Source of the DNA: Allorhizobium borbori
GTDB taxonomy: Bacteria > Pseudomonadota > Alphaproteobacteria > Rhizobiales > Rhizobiaceae
DNA length: 64,000 bases
Direction: 5' to 3'
Assembly (NCBI RefSeq): GCF_014196535.1
Contig: NZ_JACIDU010000010.1
Span: 124,001 to 188,000 of the forward strand
Part shown: one piece after another, positions 20,308-28,279 of the stretch
How the letters are laid out: the number at the start of each line of letters is the position of its first letter
How positions within the stretch are numbered: position 1 is the first letter of the stretch
Program-made: the position numbers and the translations under genes
The notes under the pieces: generated by a model
Told to the model about the DNA's origin: nothing
What the model saw: the letters and a program-made list of their open reading frames with translations, nothing else
Database searches by the model: none

Positions 20308-21135
20308 ATGTTCCAGAACCGCATCGAAGCCATGATGCTGGCCCTGCCGGCGGCGCTGTTTGCCGCCGTTGTCTTTCTGATGCCGGTCGTCATCCTTCTG
20401 TCGGAAGGATTTCACGGCGGCGGCGAATGGAGCCTGTCGGCCTATACCACCTTCTTTTCCGAACCGCTGAATCGCACCGTCTTCTGGCGCACCTTGCGTC
20501 TCGGAGCCGAGGTCACGGTGGTCGCTGCGTTGATCGGCTATGCGGCGGCCTTTGCCATCGTCTCGCTGCCGGCAAATTCCAAGGGCCGCATGATCGGCCT
20601 CATCATGCTGCCGATGATGATCTCGCCGGTCGCCCGCACCTATGCGTGGATCGTCATTTTGGGCCGCACCGGCATCGTCAATCAGGCGTTTCAGGCCGTT
20701 GGCCTGTCGGATGCGCCGCTGCGGATCCTCTTCACGGAAACCGCCGTGTTCATCGGCCTGTTGCAGCTTTTCCTGCCGCTGATGATCATTTCGCTGATTT
20801 CGGCGCTCGAAAACCTGCCGAAGGATGTCATTCCCGCCGCCCGCGTGCTCGGCGCCAACTGGTTCCAGATTTTCTGGAAGGTGGTGCTGCCGTTGACGAA
20901 GGAGGGGTTGGTGATCGGTGGCACGCTGGTCTTCACCGGCTCGCTCACGGCCTACATCACACCGGCCATTCTCGGCGGCTCCAAGGTGCTTATGCTGGAA
21001 ACCCTGCTTTATCAGCGAGTCACCGTCGCCAATGATTTCGTGTCGGCCAGTGTCATCGCGCTCATCCTCGTCGCCATGAGTTTTGCCGCCAACCTGCTCC
21101 TGAAGCGCATTGCAACCGTGAAGGCGAAGGCATGA
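20308..21135 (+). CDS. ABC transporter permease (PotB-like)
   Basis: A 275-residue inner-membrane permease with about six transmembrane helices and the EAA loop (ALENLPKDVIPAARVLGANWFQIFWKVVLP). The start at 20308 (MFQNRIEAMML) has GAGG 6 bases upstream; an ATG at 20275 lies within the preceding stem region. It pairs with the next gene as a heterodimeric channel. ATGA overlap with that gene indicates coupled translation. Confidence 0.93.
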   Translation: MFQNRIEAMMLALPAALFAAVVFLMPVVILLSEGFHGGGEWSLSAYTTFFSEPLNRTVFWRTLRLGAEVTVVAALIGYAAAFAIVSLPANSKGRMIGLIMLPMMISPVARTYAWIVILGRTGIVNQAFQAVGLSDAPLRILFTETAVFIGLLQLFLPLMIISLISALENLPKDVIPAARVLGANWFQIFWKVVLPLTKEGLVIGGTLVFTGSLTAYITPAILGGSKVLMLETLLYQRVTVANDFVSASVIALILVAMSFAANLLLKRIATVKAKA

Positions 21136-21911
21136 GCACACGTTTTCCCCTCACCCTGGTTCTGTGGCTGGTCATCGTCTTCCTCATCGGCCCGTTCCTC
21201 ATTATTGTCGCCGCCTCGTTTTCGGCGGGTGAAACGCTGGCCTTTCCGCCGCAGGGGTTTTCGCTGCGCTGGATCTTCAAGGTCTTCACGGTGGAGAGCT
21301 TCCGCGAAAGCTTCGTCACCTCGATGATCCTCGCCGTCGGCGGCACGCTGGTGGCGCTGGTGCTGGGTATTCCTGCGGCTTATGCCATGTCGCGCTATCG
21401 CCTGCCGTTTTCGGAAACGGTGCGTACCGTCGTCTCCGCGCCGGTCATCGTGCCGGGCATCATCGTCGGTCTGGCGCTGCTGCGCTATTTCGTGGTGCCG
21501 GTCGGAATACCCATCACACTGGCGCTGTTCCTCGCCCATACCGCACTGGTCCTGCCCTATGCGGTGCGGGTGGTTTCGGCCAGCCTCGCCAATCTGCGCT
21601 CGGATATCGAGGAAGCCGCCGTGCTGCTCGGGTCTTCGCGGCTCGGTGCCTTCTTCCGCGTTGTGCTGCCCAATATTCGCGGCGGCATTCTCTCCGCCTT
21701 CATCCTCGGCTTCGTCACAAGCTTCAATCAGGTGCCGGTGTCGCTGTTCCTCTCCGGCCCCGGTATCCGCACCCTGCCTATCGACATGCTCGGCTATATG
21801 GAAATTGTCTTCGATCCTTCCATCGCTGCGCTGTCGGCGTTGCTCGCCTTTCTCTCCATGGGCATCGTGCTGATGGCCGAACGCTTCCTCGGATTTTCCC
21901 GCTATGTCTGA
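21132..21911 (+). CDS. ABC transporter permease (PotC-like)
   Basis: A 259-residue permease with six predicted helices and EAA loop SLANLRSDIEEAAVLLGSSRLGAFFRVVLPNIRGG. The start overlaps the previous stop by 4 bases (ATGA), and its 3' end overlaps the ATPase start by 8 bases. Second half of the channel. Confidence 0.94.
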   Translation: MSTRFPLTLVLWLVIVFLIGPFLIIVAASFSAGETLAFPPQGFSLRWIFKVFTVESFRESFVTSMILAVGGTLVALVLGIPAAYAMSRYRLPFSETVRTVVSAPVIVPGIIVGLALLRYFVVPVGIPITLALFLAHTALVLPYAVRVVSASLANLRSDIEEAAVLLGSSRLGAFFRVVLPNIRGGILSAFILGFVTSFNQVPVSLFLSGPGIRTLPIDMLGYMEIVFDPSIAALSALLAFLSMGIVLMAERFLGFSRYV

Positions 21912-22926
21912 TCCCGCCTATCTCTCCCTCGAAAAGCTGCGCCTGAGCTATGGCGATACGGTTGCGGTCGAAGGTCTCGATCTTGCCATCGGCAAGGGCG
22001 AACTCGTGGCGCTGCTCGGCCCGTCCGGCTGCGGCAAGACGACGACGATGCGCGCCATTGCCGGGCTTTTGAGCCCAATCGGCGGCACGATCCGGCTCGA
22101 TGGTGCGGACATTACCCGCGTGGCCGCCAACAAGCGCCAGATCGGTCTCGTCTTCCAGTCCTACGCGCTCTTTCCGCATCTCACCGTGTTCGACAATGTC
22201 GCCTTCGGCCTGAAACTCAAGGGCATCACGGGCAATGCGCTCCGCGAAAAGGTCGAGGCGGGACTGAAATCGGTCGGCCTTGCCAATTATGCCGCCCGCA
22301 AGCCGCCCGAACTGTCCGGTGGCCAGCAGCAGCGCGTGGCGCTTGCCCGTTCCATGGTCATGGAACCGAAGGTGCTCCTGCTCGACGAGCCGCTGTCCAA
22401 TCTCGATGCGCGCCTGCGCCTCGACATGCGCACCGAATTGCAGCGCGTTCAGGCCGAAACCGGCGTCACCATGATCTTCGTGACCCATGATCAGGCGGAA
22501 GCACTGGCGCTGGCCGACCGCATCGTCGTCATGCGGGATGGGCGCATCGAACAGATCGGCACGCCGGAGGATATCTATAACCGCCCGGTTTCGCGCTTCG
22601 TGGCCGATTTCGTCGGTTTCGAGAATGTCTATGCCGTGCGCGACGGCGCGCTGCATGCCGAAAAGGGCAGGGTGCCCTTCACCGGAACCCTGCCGCCGGT
22701 TGCCGGTCTTGCCTTTCGTCCGCGCCATGTGGAACTCGGTGCGGGGCCGCTGTCGGGCATCGTGCGCGGTGTGTCCTTTGCCGGCGGCACGCGCGAATAT
22801 GTGCTGGAAGCCGCGTTCGGCATGGTGAAGGCCGAGGCCGATGCAGCGCTTCCCGCCTGGAGCCTCGGTGAAGCCATCGCCTTCGATCTGCCGCTCGCGC
22901 ATGCCGCGCCTCTGGAAAGAGACTGA
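21904..22926 (+). CDS. ABC transporter ATP-binding protein (PotA-like)
   Basis: A 340-residue ATPase. Walker A is GPSGCGKTT, the Q-loop region QIGLVFQSYALFPHLTVFDNVAFGL, the signature LSGGQQQR, Walker B VLLLDEPLSNLD and the switch His in FVTHDQAEA. A C-terminal TOBE-like regulatory domain (about 240-340) follows, typical of PotA/MalK/FbpC ATPases. The stop lies 3 bp before the nucleoside hydrolase start. Confidence 0.95.
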   Translation: MSDPAYLSLEKLRLSYGDTVAVEGLDLAIGKGELVALLGPSGCGKTTTMRAIAGLLSPIGGTIRLDGADITRVAANKRQIGLVFQSYALFPHLTVFDNVAFGLKLKGITGNALREKVEAGLKSVGLANYAARKPPELSGGQQQRVALARSMVMEPKVLLLDEPLSNLDARLRLDMRTELQRVQAETGVTMIFVTHDQAEALALADRIVVMRDGRIEQIGTPEDIYNRPVSRFVADFVGFENVYAVRDGALHAEKGRVPFTGTLPPVAGLAFRPRHVELGAGPLSGIVRGVSFAGGTREYVLEAAFGMVKAEADAALPAWSLGEAIAFDLPLAHAAPLERD

Positions 22927-22929
22927 ACC

Positions 22930-23856
22930 GTGGGTGTGTGGATCGATACCGACATGGGCTTTGACGATCTCGCCGCCATTCTGGTGGTGATGCATCAGGG
23001 CCTTGCCGTGGACGGCATCTCGCTCGCTTTCGGCAATACGGATCTTGCGCAGGTGCGCCGCAATGCCGCCGGCGCGGCGCGTGCCTTCGGCTGGACCGTC
23101 CCGTTCCATACGGGCCGCGAAAAGCCGGTGTTTGGCGCGCTTGAAACCGCCACTGCCATTCTCGGCGATACCGGCATTCCCACGCTTGGGCGTAGCCTGC
23201 CTGCAACGGACGTGATGCCGCAAGGCAATGCCTTTCTCGCGCTCAGCGACTGGCTTGCGAAGGATGACGGCGAAAAGCGCCTTCTGGCGCTCGGTCCGCT
23301 CACCAATATCGCCGCGCTGACGCTTGCCCGGCCTGATCTCGCTGCAAAGGTCGATGAACTCGTGTGGATGGGCGGCGGGCTGACCTCCGGCAATCACACG
23401 GCCTCCGCCGAGTTCAATGCGCTGGCCGATCCCGAAGCGCTCGCGATCGTTCTCGCCCACGGCCTGCCGCTGAAAATGGTCGATCTCGATTTCTGCCGCA
23501 AGATCCTCGCGACGCCGGCTGATGCGGAGCCAATCCGGGCGGCGGGCGGGCGCAATGCCGATCTGCTCGCCGACATGACCGGCGGCTTCATCGACATCGC
23601 CATTTCGCGCGGTCGCCCGGCCATGGCGCTTTACGATCCCGCCGCTGCCGCCGCTTTCGTCCGGCCCGATGTCGTGACCTGGACGCCCGCCCATATCGCG
23701 GTGGAATGCGCGGGCACGCTGACGCGCGGGCGTACCGTGGTCGAAACGCGGGCGACGCACGCGACATTCAACGCACACTATGCATCCGGCTGCGATGCGG
23801 CTGCCGTCCGCCGCATCGTGCTCGGCGCTTTGGAAGCGGAGGCCGCCAAGCCTTGA
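22930..23856 (+). CDS. Nucleoside hydrolase
   Basis: A 308-residue inosine-uridine-preferring-type N-ribohydrolase that splits nucleosides into base and ribose. The N terminus IDTDMGFDDLAAILVV is the calcium-binding DTDxGxDD motif. Further family segments are LLALGPLTNIAALTLARPDL, ELVWMGGG and ALYDPAAAAAFVRPD (C-terminal metal-binding Asp). Start is GTG at 22930, 3 bp after the ATPase gene. No signal peptide, so it acts on imported nucleosides in the cytoplasm. Its stop overlaps the TTG start of the deaminase. Confidence 0.94.
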   Translation: MGVWIDTDMGFDDLAAILVVMHQGLAVDGISLAFGNTDLAQVRRNAAGAARAFGWTVPFHTGREKPVFGALETATAILGDTGIPTLGRSLPATDVMPQGNAFLALSDWLAKDDGEKRLLALGPLTNIAALTLARPDLAAKVDELVWMGGGLTSGNHTASAEFNALADPEALAIVLAHGLPLKMVDLDFCRKILATPADAEPIRAAGGRNADLLADMTGGFIDIAISRGRPAMALYDPAAAAAFVRPDVVTWTPAHIAVECAGTLTRGRTVVETRATHATFNAHYASGCDAAAVRRIVLGALEAEAAKP

Positions 23857-25640
23857 CCCAGCCCCTTCGCGAACCATTCGATCTTGCAGACCCGGAACTC
23901 CGGCTTCAGGCCGTTGCGGCGGCGCGGGGAGACGCACCCTTTGACCGGCTCATCACCGGCGGCATTCTGGTCGACATGGTCACGGGCGAACATCGCACCG
24001 CCGATATCGGTCTTACGGGCGCACTGATTGCCTCCGTGCATGCGCCGGGCACCCGCAGCGATGCCCGGGAGACCATCGACGTTGCGGGCGGCTTCCTTGT
24101 GCCCGGTCTCATCGACACGCACATGCATGTCGAAAGCTCCATGGTCACGCCCGCCACCTATGCCGATGCCGTCGTGCCGCGCGGTGTCACCACCGTGGTC
24201 TGGGACCCGCATGAATTCGGCAATGTCCACGGTGTTGCCGGCGTCGATTGGGCCATTGCCGCCACGCGTGACCTGCCTCTGCGTTTCGTGGTCCTGGCCC
24301 CCTCCTGCGTGCCCTCCGCGCCGGGGCTGGAGGGAGCGGGTGCTGATTTCGATGCGGCAACCGTTGCCGGGCTGCTCGCCCGGCCCGAGATCGGCGGCAT
24401 TGCCGAAGTCATGACCATGCGCAACGTCATAGATGGCGAACCGCGCATGAGCGGCATCGTGCAGGCGGGTCTGGCGGCGGGCAAGCCGGTCTGCGGCCAT
24501 GCGCGTGGTCTGGCCGGAGCTGATCTTCAGGCCTTCATGGCGGCGGGCGTCTCTTCCGATCATGAGCTTGTCTCCGGAGACGACCTTCTGGCGAAGCTTC
24601 GCGCCGGGCTTTCCATCGAACTGCGCGGCTCCCACGATCATCTCCTGCCGGACTTCGTCGCTGCGCTGAATGCGCTTGACCATCTGCCGCAGACCGTCAC
24701 GCTCTGCACCGATGATGTTTTCCCCGACGATCTGGTTCATGGCGGTGGTCTGGACGATGTGGTGCGTCGTCTGGTGCGCTACGGGCTGAAGCCGGAATGG
24801 GCGTTACAGGCGGCGACGCTGAATGCCGCCCGCAGGCTCGGCCGGGATGATCTCGGCCTGATGGCCGCCGGACGCCGCGCCGATCTCGTCGTCTTCGAAG
24901 ACCTGACGGATTTTCGCGCCCGGTTCGTCATCGTCAACGGTGAAACCGTGGCTGAAGACGGCGTTCTTCGCCAGCCCTCGCAGCAGACGTCCGCCGGTTC
25001 TTTCACCGCCTCGGTCAAGGTCGCACCGCTTTCGCCGGATGATTTTCGCGTGCGTTCGAACGGTACCCGCGTGCGGGTCGCCACCATCGACCGCCCGCGC
25101 TTCACCCGCTGGGGCGAAGCGGAAACGAGTGTGGTCGATGGCTTCGTGGTGCCGCCGCAAGGCTCGACGCTGATCGCCGTCACACACCGCCACGGGCTGG
25201 CGGAAACCTTGCCGCGCGTCGGCTTTCTGCGTGAATGGGGCGCGTGGAACGGCGCCTTCGCCACCACGGTTGCCCATGACAGCCACAACCTCACCGTTTT
25301 CGGTGGCAATGAGGCCGACATGGCCGCAGCTGCCAATGCCGTTATCGCTGCCGGCGGTGGCATGGCGGTGGCTCAGCACGGCAAGGTCATCGCGCTCCTG
25401 CCGCTGCCGGTGTCCGGCCTCGTGTCGGAAGCCCGCCTGCCGGAGGTTGCCGACGGTTTTGCCACGCTCAGGGCGGCAATGGACCGGGTTGTCGTCTGGC
25501 AGCCACCTTATCTGGTCTTCAAGGCCTGTTTCGGGGCGACGCTCGCCTGCAATGCCGGACCGCATCAGACCGATCGGGGCATCGCCGATGTCGAAACCGG
25601 CCGGGTGCTTCCCTCACCCGTGCTCGGCATTCTGGAGTGA
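23853..25640 (+). CDS. ade: Adenine deaminase
   Basis: A 595-residue metal-dependent hydrolase converting adenine to hypoxanthine and ammonia. Signatures: LITGGILVDMVTGEHRTADIGL, GLIDTHMHVESSMVTPATYADAVVPRG, VWDPHEFGNVHG, HARGLAG and, at the C terminus, YLVFKACFGATLACNAGPHQTD. The only start that fits the family length is TTG at 23853, behind GGAGG (23838-23842) and overlapping the hydrolase stop as TTGA. In-frame ATGs upstream lie deep inside the previous gene. It would process the base released by the nucleoside hydrolase. Confidence 0.93.
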   Translation: MTQPLREPFDLADPELRLQAVAAARGDAPFDRLITGGILVDMVTGEHRTADIGLTGALIASVHAPGTRSDARETIDVAGGFLVPGLIDTHMHVESSMVTPATYADAVVPRGVTTVVWDPHEFGNVHGVAGVDWAIAATRDLPLRFVVLAPSCVPSAPGLEGAGADFDAATVAGLLARPEIGGIAEVMTMRNVIDGEPRMSGIVQAGLAAGKPVCGHARGLAGADLQAFMAAGVSSDHELVSGDDLLAKLRAGLSIELRGSHDHLLPDFVAALNALDHLPQTVTLCTDDVFPDDLVHGGGLDDVVRRLVRYGLKPEWALQAATLNAARRLGRDDLGLMAAGRRADLVVFEDLTDFRARFVIVNGETVAEDGVLRQPSQQTSAGSFTASVKVAPLSPDDFRVRSNGTRVRVATIDRPRFTRWGEAETSVVDGFVVPPQGSTLIAVTHRHGLAETLPRVGFLREWGAWNGAFATTVAHDSHNLTVFGGNEADMAAAANAVIAAGGGMAVAQHGKVIALLPLPVSGLVSEARLPEVADGFATLRAAMDRVVVWQPPYLVFKACFGATLACNAGPHQTDRGIADVETGRVLPSPVLGILE

Positions 25641-25645
25641 GAGGA

Positions 25646-26824
25646 ATGACTGATTTCATAGCTGACGATCTTTCCTTCCTGACGGACCTTCGCCGCGATC
25701 TGCATGCCCATCCCGAACTCGGTTTCGAGGAGGAGCGCACCTCGGGCATTGTTGCCAAACTTCTGGAAGAGGCCGGCCTCGCCGTGCATCGAGGGCTCGG
25801 CGGCACCGGGGTCGTCGGCACGCTTCAGGTCGGTAACGGCACCCGCACCATCGGCCTGCGCGCCGATATGGATGCGCTCGCCATGCCGGAAAAGGCGGAG
25901 CGGCCCTATAAATCCAAGTTCGATGGCAAGATGCACGCCTGCGGCCATGATGGGCACACCACGCTGCTTCTCGGCGCGGCGCGGGCGCTGGCGAAAAGCC
26001 GCAATTTCTCCGGCACGGTGCATTTCATCTTCCAGCCGGCGGAAGAGGGCCGGGGCGGAGCACGGCGCATGGTGGAGGAGGGGCTGTTCCGGCTCTTTCC
26101 CTGCGATGCCGTCTATGGCCTGCATAACATGCCGGGGCTCGATCCCGACGAGATCGCCGTGGTCGAGGGGCCGCAACTCGCCTCTTCCGATAGCTGGCGG
26201 GTGACCTTCCGGGGCGTCGGCACCCATGGCGCCAAGCCGCATCTGGGGCGCGATCCCGTTACGGCCGCGGGCACGTTTCTCGCGGCGCTGCAAACCATTG
26301 TCGGGCGGGTGGTCGATCCTTTGCAGCCGGCGGTGGTCAGCGCCTGTTCGGTGCAGGCGGGTAATCCGCAGGCGCTCAATGTCATTCCCGATTTCGTGGA
26401 GATCGGCGGCACGGCGCGGGCCTATACGCCAGCGGTCCGCGACCAGCTCGAAACGGAGATCGGCCGGCTGGCCGACGGCACTGCCACCATGTTCGGCATT
26501 GCGGTGGATTACACCTTCGAGCGGCGTATTCCCCCCGTCGTCAATCACCCGGATGCGACGGCGCGGGCGCTTGCCGCAGCGCGCGATGTGTTCGGAGCGA
26601 AGGTGCGCACTGCCTTTCCGCCATCGACGGCGGGCGATGATTTCGCTTATTTCGGCATGGAAGCGCCGGGTTGTTATGTGTGGCTTGGCAATGGCCCGGC
26701 GGTGGATGGCGCGTTGCATCACAACACTGCCTATGACTTCAATGATGCGGCCATCGGTCCCGGCGTGCGCTTCTGGACGCGGCTTGTGGAGCGCGAGCTT
26801 GTCGGGGATCAGCCTGCGCGGTGA
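25646..26824 (+). CDS. M20-family amidohydrolase/peptidase
   Basis: A 392-residue zinc hydrolase of the hippurate/N-acyl-amino-acid amidohydrolase group. It has HAHPELGFEE, GLRADMDALAM, MHACGHDGHTTLLLGAA, FIFQPAEEGRGGARRMVEEG and the inserted dimerisation domain. ATG at 25646 has GGAG 8 bases upstream; the deaminase stop is 5 bp before it. It is the last gene of the cassette and ends in a 16-bp convergent overlap with the next gene. Its role beside purine enzymes is unclear; it may deacylate an imported conjugate (inference). Confidence 0.92.
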   Translation: MTDFIADDLSFLTDLRRDLHAHPELGFEEERTSGIVAKLLEEAGLAVHRGLGGTGVVGTLQVGNGTRTIGLRADMDALAMPEKAERPYKSKFDGKMHACGHDGHTTLLLGAARALAKSRNFSGTVHFIFQPAEEGRGGARRMVEEGLFRLFPCDAVYGLHNMPGLDPDEIAVVEGPQLASSDSWRVTFRGVGTHGAKPHLGRDPVTAAGTFLAALQTIVGRVVDPLQPAVVSACSVQAGNPQALNVIPDFVEIGGTARAYTPAVRDQLETEIGRLADGTATMFGIAVDYTFERRIPPVVNHPDATARALAAARDVFGAKVRTAFPPSTAGDDFAYFGMEAPGCYVWLGNGPAVDGALHHNTAYDFNDAAIGPGVRFWTRLVERELVGDQPAR

Positions 26825-27471
26825 CCAGCCTTCACGATTTCGGAGGGCAGGCCGGTGCTGGCGACAGCCACATGATAGAAGGCGCTGAGCAGGTTCTTCG
26901 TCTGGAAGGCGATGCCGTTGCTGCCAAGCGACTGGTTGAAGCCGAGCGGGTTGCCGGCGCGATCGACCTGGACATGCAGGCCGAAGAACATCTGGTCGTA
27001 ATTGCGGTTCATCGGCGTCAGGAAGCGGGCGGTCTTCGAGGTGTCGAGATGACCGGAGAAGTTGGCGAGAAAGACCTGCATCAGGTCGTATTTCTCGTGG
27101 TCGTAGTCGGTAATGATCTCGCCGAACTTGCAAGCGCCCAGATGCGGCGCGGCCTTGAGCGTCGAGGTGCGGACGGCCTGGTAGAGATTGTGGCCCTTGG
27201 GCAGCTTGGCGATGATCCGCTGGGCGGTTTCCGTGCCGATCAGTGCCAGGTTTTCCTTGGTCGCGGCCGCCACTTCCTCGTCGTTCATCTCGTTGGTGAT
27301 TGGCTTGAGCTTCTTGCGGGCTGCACTCTTTTCACCGTAGAACCATTCGCCATAGCGGGATGGTTCGGCCCTCGGCGCGTTCCTGACCTGCATGATGACG
27401 CCGCCGGGCATCGGTTTCCGGCCGGCCGGTTTCACGGAAGACTGCTCGGGAAGTGCCGCAACATCGTTCAT
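26809..27471 (-). CDS. Conserved-looking protein of unknown function
   Basis: A 220-residue soluble protein I do not recognise. Start at 27471 (MNDVAALPEQSS) behind GGAGACACC. No signal peptide or membrane segment. The N terminus is Pro/Lys-rich (about 15-60); the rest looks globular: ATKENLALIGTETAQRIIAKLP, ITDYDHEKYDLMQVFLANF, TPMNRNYDQMFFGLHVQVDRAGN, SNGIAFQTKNLLSAFYHVA. It converges on the M20 gene with a 16-bp overlap and is divergent from the phosphoribosyltransferase gene across 112 bp. Codon usage looks like its neighbours, so I regard it as a real gene. Confidence 0.75.
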   Translation of the reverse strand: MNDVAALPEQSSVKPAGRKPMPGGVIMQVRNAPRAEPSRYGEWFYGEKSAARKKLKPITNEMNDEEVAAATKENLALIGTETAQRIIAKLPKGHNLYQAVRTSTLKAAPHLGACKFGEIITDYDHEKYDLMQVFLANFSGHLDTSKTARFLTPMNRNYDQMFFGLHVQVDRAGNPLGFNQSLGSNGIAFQTKNLLSAFYHVAVASTGLPSEIVKAGHRAG

Positions 27472-27583
27472 GGTGTCTCCGACGGTTTTCGGGTTCTCGC
27501 GGAATTTTATCGCCTTTTGGTTAACGAGACGCAAAGGGGCGCCGCGTCTGATCGGCGCATGGGTGCGAAGGATGAGGACAGGC

Positions 27584-28267
27584 ATGCAGCCGCACGATTT
27601 CTGGCAGAAGGTTCATCCGGCCGGGGACATAGCCGTTACAAACGGCTTCGAGCGAGCTTTTCCGGCCACGCTGTCGGACGGGCGGCAATTGCTCCTGCCC
27701 ATCCGCCCGCTGTCGGATGGCGTCCACGCGCTCGCCTCGCTGATTGTCAATCAGGCGAGCTTCGCCGTGGTGGATGCGCTGGCTGAGGATCTGGCGGCAC
27801 GGCTTCGCCCGTTTTCGCCCGAGGTGGTCGTCGGTCTGCCGACGCTTGGCCTGACGCTGGCGGCGGAGGTTGCCCGCAAGCTTGGCCATGAACGCTATGT
27901 GCCGCTCGGCACCTCGCGCAAGTTCTGGTACGAGGACCGGCTGTCGATCCCGATGTCCTCGATCACCACGCCTGAACAGGCCAAGCGGCTTTATGTCGAT
28001 CCGCGCATGCTGCCGCTCATCGAGGGACGTCGGGTCGCGCTCATCGATGACGTGATTTCGTCGGGAACGTCCATCGTCGCCGGTCTGTCGCTGATGGACC
28101 TTCTAGGCGTGGAGCCGGTCGTGGTCGGGGCGGCCATGCTGCAATCGGAGCGCTGGCGTCCGGCGCTCCAGGCCTTCGGGCCGCAATGGCCGGGGCGGGT
28201 GCGCGGGGCCTTCGCCACGCCGTTGCTCGAAAAGGGCAAGGACGGGCGCTGGTATGCGCCCGCCTGA
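27584..28267 (+). CDS. Purine-type phosphoribosyltransferase
   Basis: A 227-residue PRT-fold protein. The 13-residue PRPP-binding motif VALIDDVISSGTS spans about 151-163, with VVGLPTLGLTLAAEVARKLGHERYVPLG before it, as in adenine/xanthine phosphoribosyltransferases. Start at 27584 follows GAGGACAGG; an ATG at 27572 is possible. It would join a free base with PRPP. Together with the deaminase cassette 2 kb away it points to purine salvage, but the exact base is unknown. It ends 12 bp from the convergent metal ATPase gene. Confidence 0.85.
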   Translation: MQPHDFWQKVHPAGDIAVTNGFERAFPATLSDGRQLLLPIRPLSDGVHALASLIVNQASFAVVDALAEDLAARLRPFSPEVVVGLPTLGLTLAAEVARKLGHERYVPLGTSRKFWYEDRLSIPMSSITTPEQAKRLYVDPRMLPLIEGRRVALIDDVISSGTSIVAGLSLMDLLGVEPVVVGAAMLQSERWRPALQAFGPQWPGRVRGAFATPLLEKGKDGRWYAPA

Positions 28268-28279
28268 TATGATCCGAGC

